64,000 nt of DNA from Streptomyces sp. NBC_00377 (GCF_036075115.1 NZ_CP107958.1:8122001-8186000), one strand, 5' to 3'; positions 51,388 to 60,133 are shown, numbered from the stretch's first letter. The notes: generated from the sequence alone by a model not told the origin. Numbers and translations: made by a program.

Positions 51388-51941
51388 CTCGCCACCTCCG
51401 TGTTCCGGCCGGTGGGGACCGCACGCTCTCTGACGGCGCGGGCCAACGGATCCACCGAGCGTCGTGCGCCGCGTCCGTACCAGGAGACCGCCGCGAAGGT
51501 GACGACGAGCTGGAAGACCCCCAGGGCCATTCCCAGGCTCATCTCTCCGACGATCGTGGCCCCCATCAGCTCAGGCGCGTAGCAGGACAGCACGACATAC
51601 ACCACGAAGGAGCCGAGCGCGGCGAGCGTGGCCGTTCGACGCAGCCGGCGGTAGGCCGAGCGGAGTGCGGCGAGGTCGGCACTGTGCCGATGAGGCTCGT
51701 GCCTGTACGCCTCGTCCCGAGGGGCTTGCCCGTACGAGTTCGCGTTCGCGTTCCCGTACGAGTTCGCGTTCCCGTACGAGTTCGCGTTCCCGTACGAGTT
51801 CGCGTTCCCGTACGAGTTCGCGTTCGCGTTCGCGTAAGAGTCGTACCGAGGGACGTGGTGGCCGTACGTCCGGGGCTCGGTGTGGGGCAGCGGCCATCCC
51901 GTGGGTGATGGCGGATTTCGGTTCTCGTCGGCGTACGTCAT
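51384..51941 (-). CDS. DUF485 (YjcH-like) membrane protein with NANSYG repeat
   Basis: A 185-residue protein. The N-terminal 75 residues are disordered and contain a repeat of the hexapeptide Asn-Ala-Asn-Ser-Tyr-Gly (about residues 38-70), encoded by an 18-bp tandem repeat. The C-terminal half is the DUF485 fold: LRSAYRRLRRTATLAALGSFVVY, with two TM helices (about 103-122 and 137-160). DUF485 proteins partner the ActP symporter. Its stop overlaps the symporter start by 4 nt. ATG 51941 is chosen because upstream sequence lacks coding character. Confidence 0.85.
   Translation of the reverse strand: MTYADENRNPPSPTGWPLPHTEPRTYGHHVPRYDSYANANANSYGNANSYGNANSYGNANSYGNANANSYGQAPRDEAYRHEPHRHSADLAALRSAYRRLRRTATLAALGSFVVYVVLSCYAPELMGATIVGEMSLGMALGVFQLVVTFAAVSWYGRGARRSVDPLARAVRERAVPTGRNTEVAR
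51729..51836. repeat. In-frame 18-bp tandem repeat within the DUF485 gene
   Basis: The unit CCCGTACGAGTTCGCGTT occurs five times without mismatch (starts at 51729, 51753, 51771, 51789, 51807), with extra CGCGTT half units after the first and last. It codes on the minus strand for Asn-Ala-Asn-Ser-Tyr-Gly. Because 18 is a multiple of 3, copy changes keep the frame. Confidence 0.9.
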
Positions 51942-52031
51942 CGCCTGGCCTTCCACTGCGGCTCGGATCCGTGGAGGTGAACGGGGAGGAATGGTTCTGG
52001 CGGCGCACCATACCGACCAGTTGGGATGTCT

Positions 52032-52051
52032 GTGATCCCCCTGGGGGTCAC
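52032..52051 (-). terminator. Hairpin after the alcohol dehydrogenase gene
   Basis: GTGA(T)CCCC and GGGGTCAC flank a CTG loop (52032-52051), an 8-bp stem with a one-base bulge, 34 bp beyond the dehydrogenase stop on the minus strand. Probable terminator. Confidence 0.5.
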
Positions 52052-52084
52052 GTTTCGGGGTCGATGCGGTTCCCCCCGGGCGGA

Positions 52085-53137
52085 TCAGCGGGCGGGGTCG
52101 AGGAGGACCTTGCGGACGCCGGAAGCGCGGCTGTTGAACAGTTCGTACGCCGCGGGGCCCTCGGAGAGGGGGAAGCGGTGGGTGACCACGACCTCCGGGG
52201 TGATCCGGCCGGCCTGGGCGAGAGGGATCAGAGCAGGGAGTTCGTAGTGGATCGAGCACAGCCCGATGGCGAACTCCAGCTCCTTCACCTGGGCCAGTCC
52301 CATGTGGAAGGGAAAGGCCCTGTTCTGGCTGACGCCGATGACACTGACGCGTCCCGCCTGCCGGACGGCCTTGAGGGCGAGCTCGATGGTGGCGTCCGAG
52401 CCCACGGCCTCCACCACGGCGTCCGGTCCGCGTCCCGCGGTCATCTCCCGTATGGCCGTCCGTGCGTCCTCCCCCTCGACCGGCTCGACGCCCAGGATGG
52501 CGGCGAAGGCACGGCGCTCCGCGACCAGGTCCGCGCCCAGCACACGGGCGGCGCCCATCGCGAAGGCGGATTGCGCGGCCATGAGGCCGACCGGGCCCAG
52601 ACCGATCACCAGCACCGTTTCACCGGGCTGGATGCGGGCGCGGCGGCATCCGTACCAGGCAGTGGGAGCGTTGTCCGTCAGGACGACGGCGGCCTCGTCG
52701 GAGATGCCTTCGGGCAGGTGCACCAGGTTGATGTCGGCGTGGGGCACGGCCTGCGCCTGGGCCTGACTGCCCGGAAGGTGCTGGCTCACTCCGTAGCAGA
52801 GGTCGGTCGGGGCATGGGCTCGCTCGCACCGTGCGGTGAGTCCCCTCGCGCAGGTCCTGCACAGAGTGCAGCCGACCGAGGCGGGAACCATGACCCGGTC
52901 GCCGGGCTTGAAGCGGGTGACCTGGTCGCCGACGTCGACGACCACGCCGACGCACTCGTGTCCCGGTGTGTAGCCGGTCTCCGGGCTGAATCCGTTGCCG
53001 CCGTAGATGTGCAGGTCACTGCCGCAGATACCGGCCGTGGTGACCTGGACGACCGCGTCGGTGGGGCTGGTGACGGCCGGGTCGGGTACGTCTCCGTACC
53101 GGATGTCGTGGGGGCCGTGGTAGGTCAGTGCCTTCAA
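52085..53137 (-). CDS. Zinc-dependent alcohol dehydrogenase family
   Basis: A 350-residue medium-chain dehydrogenase. The catalytic zinc site is CGSDLH (about residue 38) with GHECVG (about 60). The structural zinc lobe CTLCRTCARGLTARC has all four Cys (about 90-104). The NAD-binding motif is LVIGLGPVGLMA (about 175). It resembles the zinc-dependent threonine/sorbitol/formaldehyde dehydrogenase branch rather than class III. The reaction is oxidation of an unidentified alcohol. A palindrome and TetR gene lie upstream, divergent. Confidence 0.88.
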   Translation of the reverse strand: MKALTYHGPHDIRYGDVPDPAVTSPTDAVVQVTTAGICGSDLHIYGGNGFSPETGYTPGHECVGVVVDVGDQVTRFKPGDRVMVPASVGCTLCRTCARGLTARCERAHAPTDLCYGVSQHLPGSQAQAQAVPHADINLVHLPEGISDEAAVVLTDNAPTAWYGCRRARIQPGETVLVIGLGPVGLMAAQSAFAMGAARVLGADLVAERRAFAAILGVEPVEGEDARTAIREMTAGRGPDAVVEAVGSDATIELALKAVRQAGRVSVIGVSQNRAFPFHMGLAQVKELEFAIGLCSIHYELPALIPLAQAGRITPEVVVTHRFPLSEGPAAYELFNSRASGVRKVLLDPAR

Positions 53138-53240
53138 TGGATGCCTCCATCCCGGCGCGGGGCGGCGCCGTGCAGAACAGGGATTCCGGAGCGGTTACGT
53201 GACTCCCGCAGTGCAGCGCATCAAGGCGCGTTCATCAAGG

Positions 53241-53260
53241 ATTAATGCATGCGTATTAAT
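53241..53260. promoter_or_regulatory. Candidate TetR operator
   Basis: Two ATTAAT hexamers (53241-53246 and 53255-53260) flank an 8-bp centre GCATGCGT. The dyad lies 30 bp from the TetR start and 104 bp from the dehydrogenase start. It is unusually AT-rich for this genome and is well placed for a regulator that controls both genes. Confidence 0.55.
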
Positions 53261-53289
53261 TCGGCGGGGCGACGCTAGCATGGGCATCC

Positions 53290-54018
53290 GTGACAGCACA
53301 TGAGACGCAGGCCACGGCGCCCCGGAGCCGGAATGCCGGTGACACCCGCGGCACGCTCATCCGGGCTGCGGAGCGGTTGTTCGCGGCGAAGGGCGTCGAC
53401 GGTGCGTCGCTCAACGAGATCAAGCGGGCCGCCGGTCAGCGCAACGCGATGGCCCTCCAGTACCACTTCGGCGACCGGGCGGGTCTGCTGCGGGCCGTGC
53501 TCGACAAGCACCTTCCTGCGGTGGACGCCCGCCGGGAGGTACTGCTGCAGCAGTACGAAGACGGCGTCGGCGGCGACGGCGATGACGGCAGCGGCAGCGG
53601 CAGCGGCGCCGTCGAGCTTCGGCCTCTGGCCGTGGCGCTGGTGCTGCCCGCCGCCGCCAAACTCGCCGACCCCGATGGCGGCCGCGAGTTCCTGCAAATC
53701 GTGGCCGAACTGCTCAATCGCCCCGAACCCCTGGTCGAGGTCGTCGTGACGAAGGGGTCCAGCATCTATCCCTGGCGGCGCCTGCTGGAGCCGTTGCTGG
53801 CTCCCGAGTCGACCGCGGTGTTCCATACCCGCTTCACCGCCATGCGCTTCTGTCACGCCGAACTCGCCGCCAGGGCCGCTGCCCGTCCTCGCAGGGACGA
53901 CCGGCTGTTCACCAGCCGACTGGTCGACCTGGTCACCGCGCTGCTGGCCGCGCCGGTCTCCGAGCAGACCGCACGACTGCTGCACGAGCGGGACCGCAGC
54001 AGCCGGTCCGGGCGGTAG
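53290..54018 (+). CDS. TetR family transcriptional regulator
   Basis: A 242-residue TetR-type protein. The HTH reads VDGASLNEIKRAAGQRNAMAL followed by QYHFGDRAGLLRAVL (about residues 35-70), with the QYHF typical of the subgroup that has a C-terminal TetR_C domain. A GGDGDDGSGSGSG run (about residues 94-106), encoded by a GGCAGC repeat at 53576-53609, lies after the HTH. It probably controls the divergent zinc-dependent dehydrogenase. Start GTG 53290. Confidence 0.88.
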   Translation: MTAHETQATAPRSRNAGDTRGTLIRAAERLFAAKGVDGASLNEIKRAAGQRNAMALQYHFGDRAGLLRAVLDKHLPAVDARREVLLQQYEDGVGGDGDDGSGSGSGAVELRPLAVALVLPAAAKLADPDGGREFLQIVAELLNRPEPLVEVVVTKGSSIYPWRRLLEPLLAPESTAVFHTRFTAMRFCHAELAARAAARPRRDDRLFTSRLVDLVTALLAAPVSEQTARLLHERDRSSRSGR

Positions 54019-54101
54019 CCCTCGGCTCGCCGGCCCGTCCGGCGCGGGGCGTGGAGGGCGGGGGCGGGCAGGGTGTGTGGTGAACATCACGCAGCCCCGC
54101 A

Positions 54102-54117
54102 TACCTACTGGTCGGTA
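54102..54117. promoter_or_regulatory. Candidate TetR-type operator upstream of the NADP oxidoreductase
   Basis: TACCTACTGGTCGGTA matches the dyad TACC-N-AC-NN-GT-N-GGTA, 35 bp before the start codon. Operators of the form (T/A)ACCnACnnGTnGGT(A/T) are common for TetR-family proteins. The nearby TetR genes are candidates, but any TetR in the genome could be responsible. Confidence 0.5.
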
Positions 54118-54151
54118 CCCTGCGGCGAAGCCGCGAACGACAGGAGACGCG

Positions 54152-55159
54152 ATGTCTGCGACCAACCGCCAGATCCGTTTGGCAGCCCGCCCCTCGGGCG
54201 AGGTCAAACCCGGTGACTGGCAGCACTGTTCAGGGACCGTCGACGACCCGGGCCCGGGCCGGTTCGCGGGTCGGACGCGCGTCATCTCCCTGGACCCGGC
54301 CATGCGAGGCTGGCTGGACGACCGTCCGTCCTACCTGCCGCCGGTGGGCATCGGCGAGGTGATGCGCGCCGGATCGGTCATCGAGGTCACCGCATCCCAC
54401 CACCCCGGCTTCCAGCCGGGTGATCACGTGGTCGGCACGTTCGGCGTCCAGGAGTACGTGGTCTCCGACGGCAGGGGCGCCATGAAGATCGACACCTCCC
54501 TCGCCCCGCCCTCGACGTATCTCGGCGCGCTGGGCATGCCCGGCATGACCGCCTACTTCGGCCTGCTCGACGTCGGGGCACTGAAGGACGGCGAGACCGT
54601 CGTGGTGTCGGGGGCGGCCGGGGCGGTCGGCACCATCGCCGGTCAGATCGCGAAGGCCAAGGGCTGCCGGGTCGTGGGCATCGCCGGAGGGCCGGAGAAA
54701 TGCGCCCTGCTCACCGACGAACTGGGATTCGACGCCGCGATCGACTACCGCACCGAGGACGTCGGGAAGGCGCTGCGCCGACAGGCCCCCGACGGCATCG
54801 ACGTCTACTTCGACAACGTCGGAGGTGACATCCTCGACGCCGCCCTGACGCGGTTGGCGATGCACGCGCGCGTCGTGGTCTGCGGCGCGATCAGTCAGTA
54901 CAACAACGACACACCGGTCAAGGGCCCCTCCAACTACCTCTCGCTGCTGGTGCGCCGCGCCCGCATGGAGGGGTTCGTCGTCTTCGACTACGCCGAGCGC
55001 TACGCGCAGGCCGCCCAAGAGATCGCTGCCTGGATCGGCGCCGGCCGCGTCAAGGTCAAGGAACATGTGGTGAGGGGGAGCGTGGACGACTTCCCCGAGA
55101 CGTTGCAGATGCTCTTTCGCGGGGAGAACGTCGGAAAACTCGTCCTGGAGCTGGCATGA
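54152..55159 (+). CDS. NADP-dependent medium-chain oxidoreductase (CurA/LTB4DH-like)
   Basis: A 335-residue MDR protein without zinc ligands. The NADP motif is VVVSGAAGAVGTIAGQIAKAKGCRV (about residues 150-174, in parts) followed by IAGGPEK, whose Lys favours NADP. YFDNVGGDILDAAL and ISQYNN are signatures of the leukotriene-B4-dehydrogenase/curcumin-reductase (alkenal double-bond reductase) group. It reduces activated C=C bonds in enones. ATG 54152 follows CAGGAGA. Confidence 0.9.
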   Translation: MSATNRQIRLAARPSGEVKPGDWQHCSGTVDDPGPGRFAGRTRVISLDPAMRGWLDDRPSYLPPVGIGEVMRAGSVIEVTASHHPGFQPGDHVVGTFGVQEYVVSDGRGAMKIDTSLAPPSTYLGALGMPGMTAYFGLLDVGALKDGETVVVSGAAGAVGTIAGQIAKAKGCRVVGIAGGPEKCALLTDELGFDAAIDYRTEDVGKALRRQAPDGIDVYFDNVGGDILDAALTRLAMHARVVVCGAISQYNNDTPVKGPSNYLSLLVRRARMEGFVVFDYAERYAQAAQEIAAWIGAGRVKVKEHVVRGSVDDFPETLQMLFRGENVGKLVLELA

Positions 55160-55241
55160 CCGCCGTTCGGGGCGAGGCCGCCTTCCGGCCTCGACCAGCC
55201 GTACCGTCGAACCCGCAGTTCCTCTCGAAAGGCAGGTCACG

Positions 55242-56039
55242 TTGAAGGCGTCCGACCCCACCCACCGCACGTCCGTTTCCGTCGCGGTCGATCACCGCAC
55301 GGCTGTTGCCACGGAGACCGCCCGGTTCGTCGCGGTGGTCAAGGACGCCGACCCGGCTACGGCGGTGCCCAGCTGTCCGGGCTGGACGCTGGCCGACCTG
55401 GTCAAGCACACGGGCAGCGTCCAGCGCTGGTTCTCGGTCCTGTTGCGTGCGCGCATCCAGGAACCCCCGCGCAAGCGTGAAGTGGACCTCCGGCTTCCGG
55501 AGCAGGAGGACGGATACGCCGACTGGCTGGCCGAGAGCGCGACCGTGGCCGCGGACGCCTTCGCGGCCACCGGCCCGAACGTGCCGATGTGGGCGTGGGG
55601 CGCCGACCAGCACGCCCGCTTCTGGGCACGCCGGATGCTCTTCGAGACCCTGGTGCACCGGACCGACGCCGAGCTCGCACTCGGTCTCCGGCCCGCGATC
55701 GACCGTCCGGTCGCGGTCGACGGGATCGACGAGTTCCTCGTCAACCTGCCCTTCGCCACCTTCTTCGCCCCCAAGGTGGCCCATCTGCGCGGCCCCGACA
55801 GGACCATCCGCTTCCGCGCGACCGACGGGGACGAAGTCTGGGTCGTCCGCCTGCGGTCCGACGGCTTCGGGCTGGACACGGCACACCCGGCCGCGGCAAC
55901 CGCCGACGCGACCCTTCAGGGAACCGCGGCCGACTTGCTCCAGCTCGTCTACGGTCGCCTGCCCTACGAGGCAGAGGCCCTCGCCCACGAAGGGGACGAG
56001 CACCTGCTGGCCCACTGGTTCGCCAACTCCGCATTCTGA
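55242..56039 (+). CDS. Maleylpyruvate isomerase-family mycothiol-dependent protein
   Basis: A 265-residue paralogue of the protein at 7238. CPGWTLADLVKHTGSVQRW (about residues 45-63) and FWARRMLFETLVHRTDAEL (about 125-143) supply the three metal ligands of the MDMPI helical bundle. The C-terminal MDMPI_C part is VWVVRLRSDGFGL and beyond. The likely start is TTG 55242 after AAAGGCAGG. It is 82 bp after the NADP oxidoreductase, perhaps in one transcript. The substrate is unknown. Confidence 0.85.
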   Translation: MKASDPTHRTSVSVAVDHRTAVATETARFVAVVKDADPATAVPSCPGWTLADLVKHTGSVQRWFSVLLRARIQEPPRKREVDLRLPEQEDGYADWLAESATVAADAFAATGPNVPMWAWGADQHARFWARRMLFETLVHRTDAELALGLRPAIDRPVAVDGIDEFLVNLPFATFFAPKVAHLRGPDRTIRFRATDGDEVWVVRLRSDGFGLDTAHPAAATADATLQGTAADLLQLVYGRLPYEAEALAHEGDEHLLAHWFANSAF

Positions 56040-56076
56040 ACTGCCTCGTACACCTCGCCCCCGGCTGCTGATCCGT

Positions 56077-56111
56077 GCGCCCGGGCCGTCCGAAGCGACG
56101 GACCCGGGCGC
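56077..56111. terminator. Hairpin between convergent isomerase-family and glycoside hydrolase genes
   Basis: GCGCCCGGG (56077-56085) pairs with CCCGGGCGC (56103-56111), and the inner GTCCG/CGGAC extends the stem with a small bulge. It lies between two convergent stops. Likely bidirectional terminator. Confidence 0.7.
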
Positions 56112-56135
56112 CGGCCGATGTCACCGGCCAGGGGT

Positions 56136-59100
56136 TCAGCGCACCTGCCGTGCGTACGGCGCCACGGTGATCCGGTCGATCAGCGGAGCGTAGCGGGAGC
56201 GGAGCGGCACTCCGGGGAAGGTGTCCGAGGCGTAGGTGGTGCCGTCGAAGTCGGGCAGTTCCTCGGAGCGGAAGGTGATCGTGTTCTGTCCCTTCCTGAG
56301 CTGGACAGGCACGGTCGACTCCCAGAAGTTGTTCCGGTGGAAGGTGTGGGGGAAGCCGACGCGCTGCGTCCTGCCCCTGCCCACGGTGATGTCGGCGTGG
56401 CGGGCGAGCGGATCCGGGTTGTAGTGGGTGGCCTCCGCCTGCTCCGGGTTGGAGTAGCGGATCCGCAGCGCGTACAGGCCGGCCTTGTCCGCGGTGACCG
56501 TGAACGTCGCCGTGTTGCCGTTGCCCGGGTCGCCGCCGATCCCCGTGATCGCCGTGCCGTCGGTGGCGAGCGACAGCGGGGTCAGCGTGGCCGAGCCCGC
56601 GAGCACGGCGTCCTGCGCCTCGTACGTACGCCCGTCGAGCGTGCCGTCGGTGGGCGTGACGCTCAGACGATCGACGAGGGTGGTGGCCGAACCACCGGTC
56701 ACGGTCACCTTGTTGACGCCGCCCGAGAGGGAGACCGCCACCGCGTGGCTGCCCCGGGTGATGTGCAGTACGTCGTGTCCGTTGACGGAGAGCCGCGCGT
56801 CGGCGCCGCCGAGGGTCTCGACGTCGAGCGTGGCCTCCCGGTCGGCGGGCGAGTAGACCCAGAACGTGGCCGTCTGACTTTTCGCGAGCCGGACCGCGCC
56901 CGAGCCGGTCGCCGGGACCGCGGTGTGCTTCGGAAGGTCGTAGACGGGCCGTGCGCCTCCACCCGTCCAGGCCAGCTCGCCCTCGTACACCCGGGTGGCC
57001 GCCGACGCATGCGGCAGGGACAGGGTGAGCCGGTCGACGATGGCGTCGCCCTGGGTGGCGCGTTTGCCGTCCAGACTCCTCGCGGCGAGCGTGAGGGTGT
57101 GCCTGCCCTCGGTGAGGTGGATTCTGGTGTCGGTGTGGTCCCACACCACCCACTTGTAGCTGAGCGGCAGGTACAGCTCCTGCTCGCTGTCCGCCTTGCC
57201 GTCGACACGCAGGAAGACGTTGGTGGGGCCCTGCTCCTGGACCTTGTCGAAGGTGTTGAGGGAGTTGGCGAAGACGCTCAGGTCGTACGTGCCGTCCTCG
57301 GGCACGTCCACGCCGAAGTCGAGGGTGACGTCCGAGCCGGTGCGCAGGCCGCCCACGTCGTAGCCGCCGGAGGTGTAGAACTTCGACACGTCGCCGGGCG
57401 AGCCCTCCGGGCCGTTCCTGGAGTAGCCGGAACCCGTGTGGGCGGCGTCTTCCGCCTCGTAGGCGCCCTGCCAGCGCACGGGCGGCGACTGCGTGCCCTT
57501 CGCCTTCCCGGCCGGGCTGAGGACGATCTCGTACGCCGAGGACTCCTTCAGCTTCGGCAGCGTTCCGTCGCCGAAGTCGACGGAGACCGAGCCGTCGTCA
57601 CCCACCTCCAGGTCCGTCTCCGCGAGCAGCTTCGGGCCGGAGGAGTCGCCTGTCTGCCCGCTCCACTCGATCTCGCGCACCCAGGCGTGCACCCGGTCCC
57701 CGAAGAGTTTCCCCGGGACGTCGGCGAAGGTGATGTGGCCCTTCCCGGTGGACCCGCCGAAGATCAGCCGGGACTGCTTCTTCTTCTCGTCGAGTGTGGC
57801 CACACCCTGCATGCGATAGTTCTCGCCCGGGAACGGCGGGGTCACCTCCACCGTGTGACCGCTCATCGAGGCGTACGAGTTCAGCAGCCACCACTGGCCG
57901 TTGCCGCGGTTGGACTGCACCGCGGAGTCGGAGAGGTTGCCGTCGATGTTCCAGTACGCGATGTCGGCGTCCACCTTGGACTCCTCGATCGCGGAGACCC
58001 ACTGGATCATCTGGCCGGGGACGGAGGTGTGGTAGTTGAAGGCGTACTCGTTGATGTTGACGGGGAGTTGAGTGCCCTCGCGGCCGGTGCCCTTGAACAG
58101 TTCCTTCTCCCACGCCCGGTACTTCGCCACGCTCTGGCGTACCGCCTCCGGGTGGCTCAGCTCGTGCCAGGTGATGACGTCGGGGAGGGTGCCGGCGGCC
58201 AGGGTGTGGGCGAGGAAGCCCTTCACCTGGTCGTAGAGGACGCTGGTGTTGGGGCCGGCGATGCGGGCGCTCGGCATCCTGGCCCTGATGAGCTTGTAGG
58301 CGTCGTCCCAGGCGGCGAAGTAGCCGGCCGGGTCGTCGAGCCAGCTGACCTTGTCGTAGCTCCACTCGCCGGTGCCGAACATGTTGCCCTCGGGCTCGTT
58401 GAACGGCACGAAGACGATGTTGTCCTGGTACTGCTCCGGCAGTTTCAGGACCTGGTCCACCTGTTCGGCGATCTTCTCCTCGTAGAGCCTGAGCTTCTCC
58501 GCGGGGGTGTCGCCCGGCCACTGGTACGGGAAGCCGCGGTGGATGTCGGTCATGTAGATGTACACGTCGCCGTCGGTGGAGTCGGCCAGCGGCCCGACCA
58601 CGTCCAGCGCGTCGGCACCGGGGTGCTGCGGGCCGTCCTGGGCCTTGGTGGAGACGGTGCGCAGGCCCATTCCCTCGATGAGGTTGCCGGTGGGGACGTC
58701 CGGTCCGTAGACGCCGTAGAGGGTGCCGGAGGCGCCGCCGTGGAACGGCCCGGTGTCCGAGCCGAGGCCGACGGTCAGCTGTCCCTCGCGGACCACCGTG
58801 ACGGTCGCCCGCACGGCGCGGCCGGCCGCGGTTCCGCCCACCGTGAACGTCCCCGGCCGGTCGTACCTCCCGGACGGTACGGCGTCCCAGACGACCGGCG
58901 TGTCGCGGTCATAGCCGTCGGAGAAGGAGGAGCGGACCGCGGCCGGGAGCGACGGGGCGGTCCCGGTGGTCGTGCGCACCTCGAAGGCCGTCTGCGCGAG
59001 TTCCCGGAGGGTGGGGAGGTTCCCGACCGTGCCGGCCACCTGTTCGGGGCTGAGCGCCGCATGCCAGACCGTGAAGTCGTCGATCACGCCCTTGAACAGC

Positions 59101-59795
59101 GGGTCCTGGTAGAAGGACCTGCCGATGTAGCCGGCCGCCGTTGCCGAGCTGTCGAGCAGGTCCCGGGCCTCGAGCGTCGTCGCGGCGGACGAGACCGCCA
59201 CCCCGTCCAGATAGGTGGTGACCCGGTGGGTGGAGGTGTCGAGGGTGACGGTGACGGTCCGCCATCCGCCGGCGGGAAGCGGGGCGTACCCGGAGACCTG
59301 TGCCTCCGCGCCCCCGCCGCCGGCGGTCACGGCGGTGCGCAGCACGCTTCCGTTGTACGGGGTGGTGAAGAGGTACCTGGAGGTGTCGGTGCCCAGGTCG
59401 AAGATCCGTTGCCAGGACGACTTGTCGCCGCTCCAGTTCACGCGGGCCGAGACCGTCAGGTCGCCGGCGTCGCCGAGCACCTCGCGGGGGAGGCGGACAT
59501 AGGCTCCGTCGGAGGCGGGTGCGCCGCCCGGCAGGGCGAGCGCCCTGCCGCCGTCCGTGCCCGCGACGGACCGGGCGGTGGCGCTGTTCACCAGGGTCGC
59601 CGTCAGGCCGTTGCCGGAGCTGTCGGTGAGCTGGCCGGAGGCGAGGTCGTCCTGGTCGAAGGTGTAGCGGGCTGCGGGCCGGGGCGTATCGGCTGCCCGT
59701 GCCGGGACGGCCGGCGCGGCCAGCATGCCCGCCCCGAGAGCCAGCGCCACGGCGGCCGGGGCGCGGCGCCGGGCGGATCGGTCAGCGGATGGCAT
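56136..59795 (-). CDS. Secreted multidomain clan GH-A glycoside hydrolase with LamG and CBM modules
   Basis: A 1219-residue secreted protein. It has a signal peptide (residues 1-34, ending ARA), a LamG/concanavalin-like domain (about 40-250) and a bacterial Ig-like module (about 265-340). The TIM-barrel catalytic domain (about 345-740) has acid/base Glu in FVPFNEPEGNMF (about 466) and nucleophile Glu in VNINEYAFNYH (about 582). These place it in clan GH-A, possibly near GH39. Three C-terminal carbohydrate-binding-like modules begin YEAEDA (about 778), YEGEL (about 937) and YEAQDA (about 1058). It cleaves an extracellular polysaccharide or glycoside of unknown type. Its promoter has a LacI-type palindrome over the start site and it faces a LacI gene and sugar importer. 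Confidence 0.85.
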   Translation of the reverse strand: MPSADRSARRRAPAAVALALGAGMLAAPAVPARAADTPRPAARYTFDQDDLASGQLTDSSGNGLTATLVNSATARSVAGTDGGRALALPGGAPASDGAYVRLPREVLGDAGDLTVSARVNWSGDKSSWQRIFDLGTDTSRYLFTTPYNGSVLRTAVTAGGGGAEAQVSGYAPLPAGGWRTVTVTLDTSTHRVTTYLDGVAVSSAATTLEARDLLDSSATAAGYIGRSFYQDPLFKGVIDDFTVWHAALSPEQVAGTVGNLPTLRELAQTAFEVRTTTGTAPSLPAAVRSSFSDGYDRDTPVVWDAVPSGRYDRPGTFTVGGTAAGRAVRATVTVVREGQLTVGLGSDTGPFHGGASGTLYGVYGPDVPTGNLIEGMGLRTVSTKAQDGPQHPGADALDVVGPLADSTDGDVYIYMTDIHRGFPYQWPGDTPAEKLRLYEEKIAEQVDQVLKLPEQYQDNIVFVPFNEPEGNMFGTGEWSYDKVSWLDDPAGYFAAWDDAYKLIRARMPSARIAGPNTSVLYDQVKGFLAHTLAAGTLPDVITWHELSHPEAVRQSVAKYRAWEKELFKGTGREGTQLPVNINEYAFNYHTSVPGQMIQWVSAIEESKVDADIAYWNIDGNLSDSAVQSNRGNGQWWLLNSYASMSGHTVEVTPPFPGENYRMQGVATLDEKKKQSRLIFGGSTGKGHITFADVPGKLFGDRVHAWVREIEWSGQTGDSSGPKLLAETDLEVGDDGSVSVDFGDGTLPKLKESSAYEIVLSPAGKAKGTQSPPVRWQGAYEAEDAAHTGSGYSRNGPEGSPGDVSKFYTSGGYDVGGLRTGSDVTLDFGVDVPEDGTYDLSVFANSLNTFDKVQEQGPTNVFLRVDGKADSEQELYLPLSYKWVVWDHTDTRIHLTEGRHTLTLAARSLDGKRATQGDAIVDRLTLSLPHASAATRVYEGELAWTGGGARPVYDLPKHTAVPATGSGAVRLAKSQTATFWVYSPADREATLDVETLGGADARLSVNGHDVLHITRGSHAVAVSLSGGVNKVTVTGGSATTLVDRLSVTPTDGTLDGRTYEAQDAVLAGSATLTPLSLATDGTAITGIGGDPGNGNTATFTVTADKAGLYALRIRYSNPEQAEATHYNPDPLARHADITVGRGRTQRVGFPHTFHRNNFWESTVPVQLRKGQNTITFRSEELPDFDGTTYASDTFPGVPLRSRYAPLIDRITVAPYARQVR

Positions 59796-59857
59796 GGATG
59801 GCGTCCTCAATCCTTGAATGCGTGTGGACAGGCGGGTCGGGAAGTGCCGATGAGGCG

Positions 59858-59871
59858 TCGAACCGGTTCGA
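59858..59871. promoter_or_regulatory. LacI-type operator O1
   Basis: TCGAACCGGTTCGA, a perfect 14-bp palindrome with the central CG typical of LacI-family sites. It lies in the leader of the glycoside hydrolase gene, 62 bp before its start codon. Confidence 0.85.
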
Positions 59872-59979
59872 TGCCGGGGAAGGCGGAAGCCGGGGAGTGT
59901 CCGGGGTGATGGGGTGGCGGCCCCGTATCTCCCGGGCGAGGGGGAGCGGGGCCTTCGGCTGCCGGAAGGATCGCTTCAT

Positions 59980-60023
59980 CGAACCGGTTCGGGGAAGCTA
60001 GCACTGGGTCTCCGTGCCAGCAA
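59980..60023 (-). promoter_or_regulatory. Glycoside hydrolase promoter with LacI operator O2
   Basis: On the minus strand, TTGCTG (60023-60018), a 17-bp spacer and TAGCTT (60000-59995) fit a -35/-10 pair. The palindrome CGAACCGGTTCG (59980-59991) begins 4 bp after the -10 and covers the expected start point, a classic repression position. Confidence 0.7.
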
Positions 60024-60083
60024 TCCCTCGCGCAGAAGGATCCGGCGGCCGCATCACGGGTCGGGAAAGTTCGTCCGGCGGTG

Positions 60084-60133
60084 TTGACAGGGTGGAGGGC
60101 AGTTCCTACCTTCACTTCACGCGAACCGGTTCG
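60084..60133 (+). promoter_or_regulatory. lacI-family gene promoter with LacI operator O3
   Basis: TTGACA (60084-60089), a 17-bp spacer and TACCTT (60107-60112) form a near-consensus vegetative promoter. CGAACCGGTTCG (60122-60133) covers the expected start point. This suggests autoregulation of the LacI gene. Confidence 0.78.

Noticed and set aside
56118..59909. 1263-codon open frame on the + strand opposite the glycoside hydrolase
   Set aside because: It is a high-GC antisense shadow: low-complexity Arg/Gly/Val/Asp composition, no domain, and the minus-strand protein is a clear enzyme with a signal peptide.
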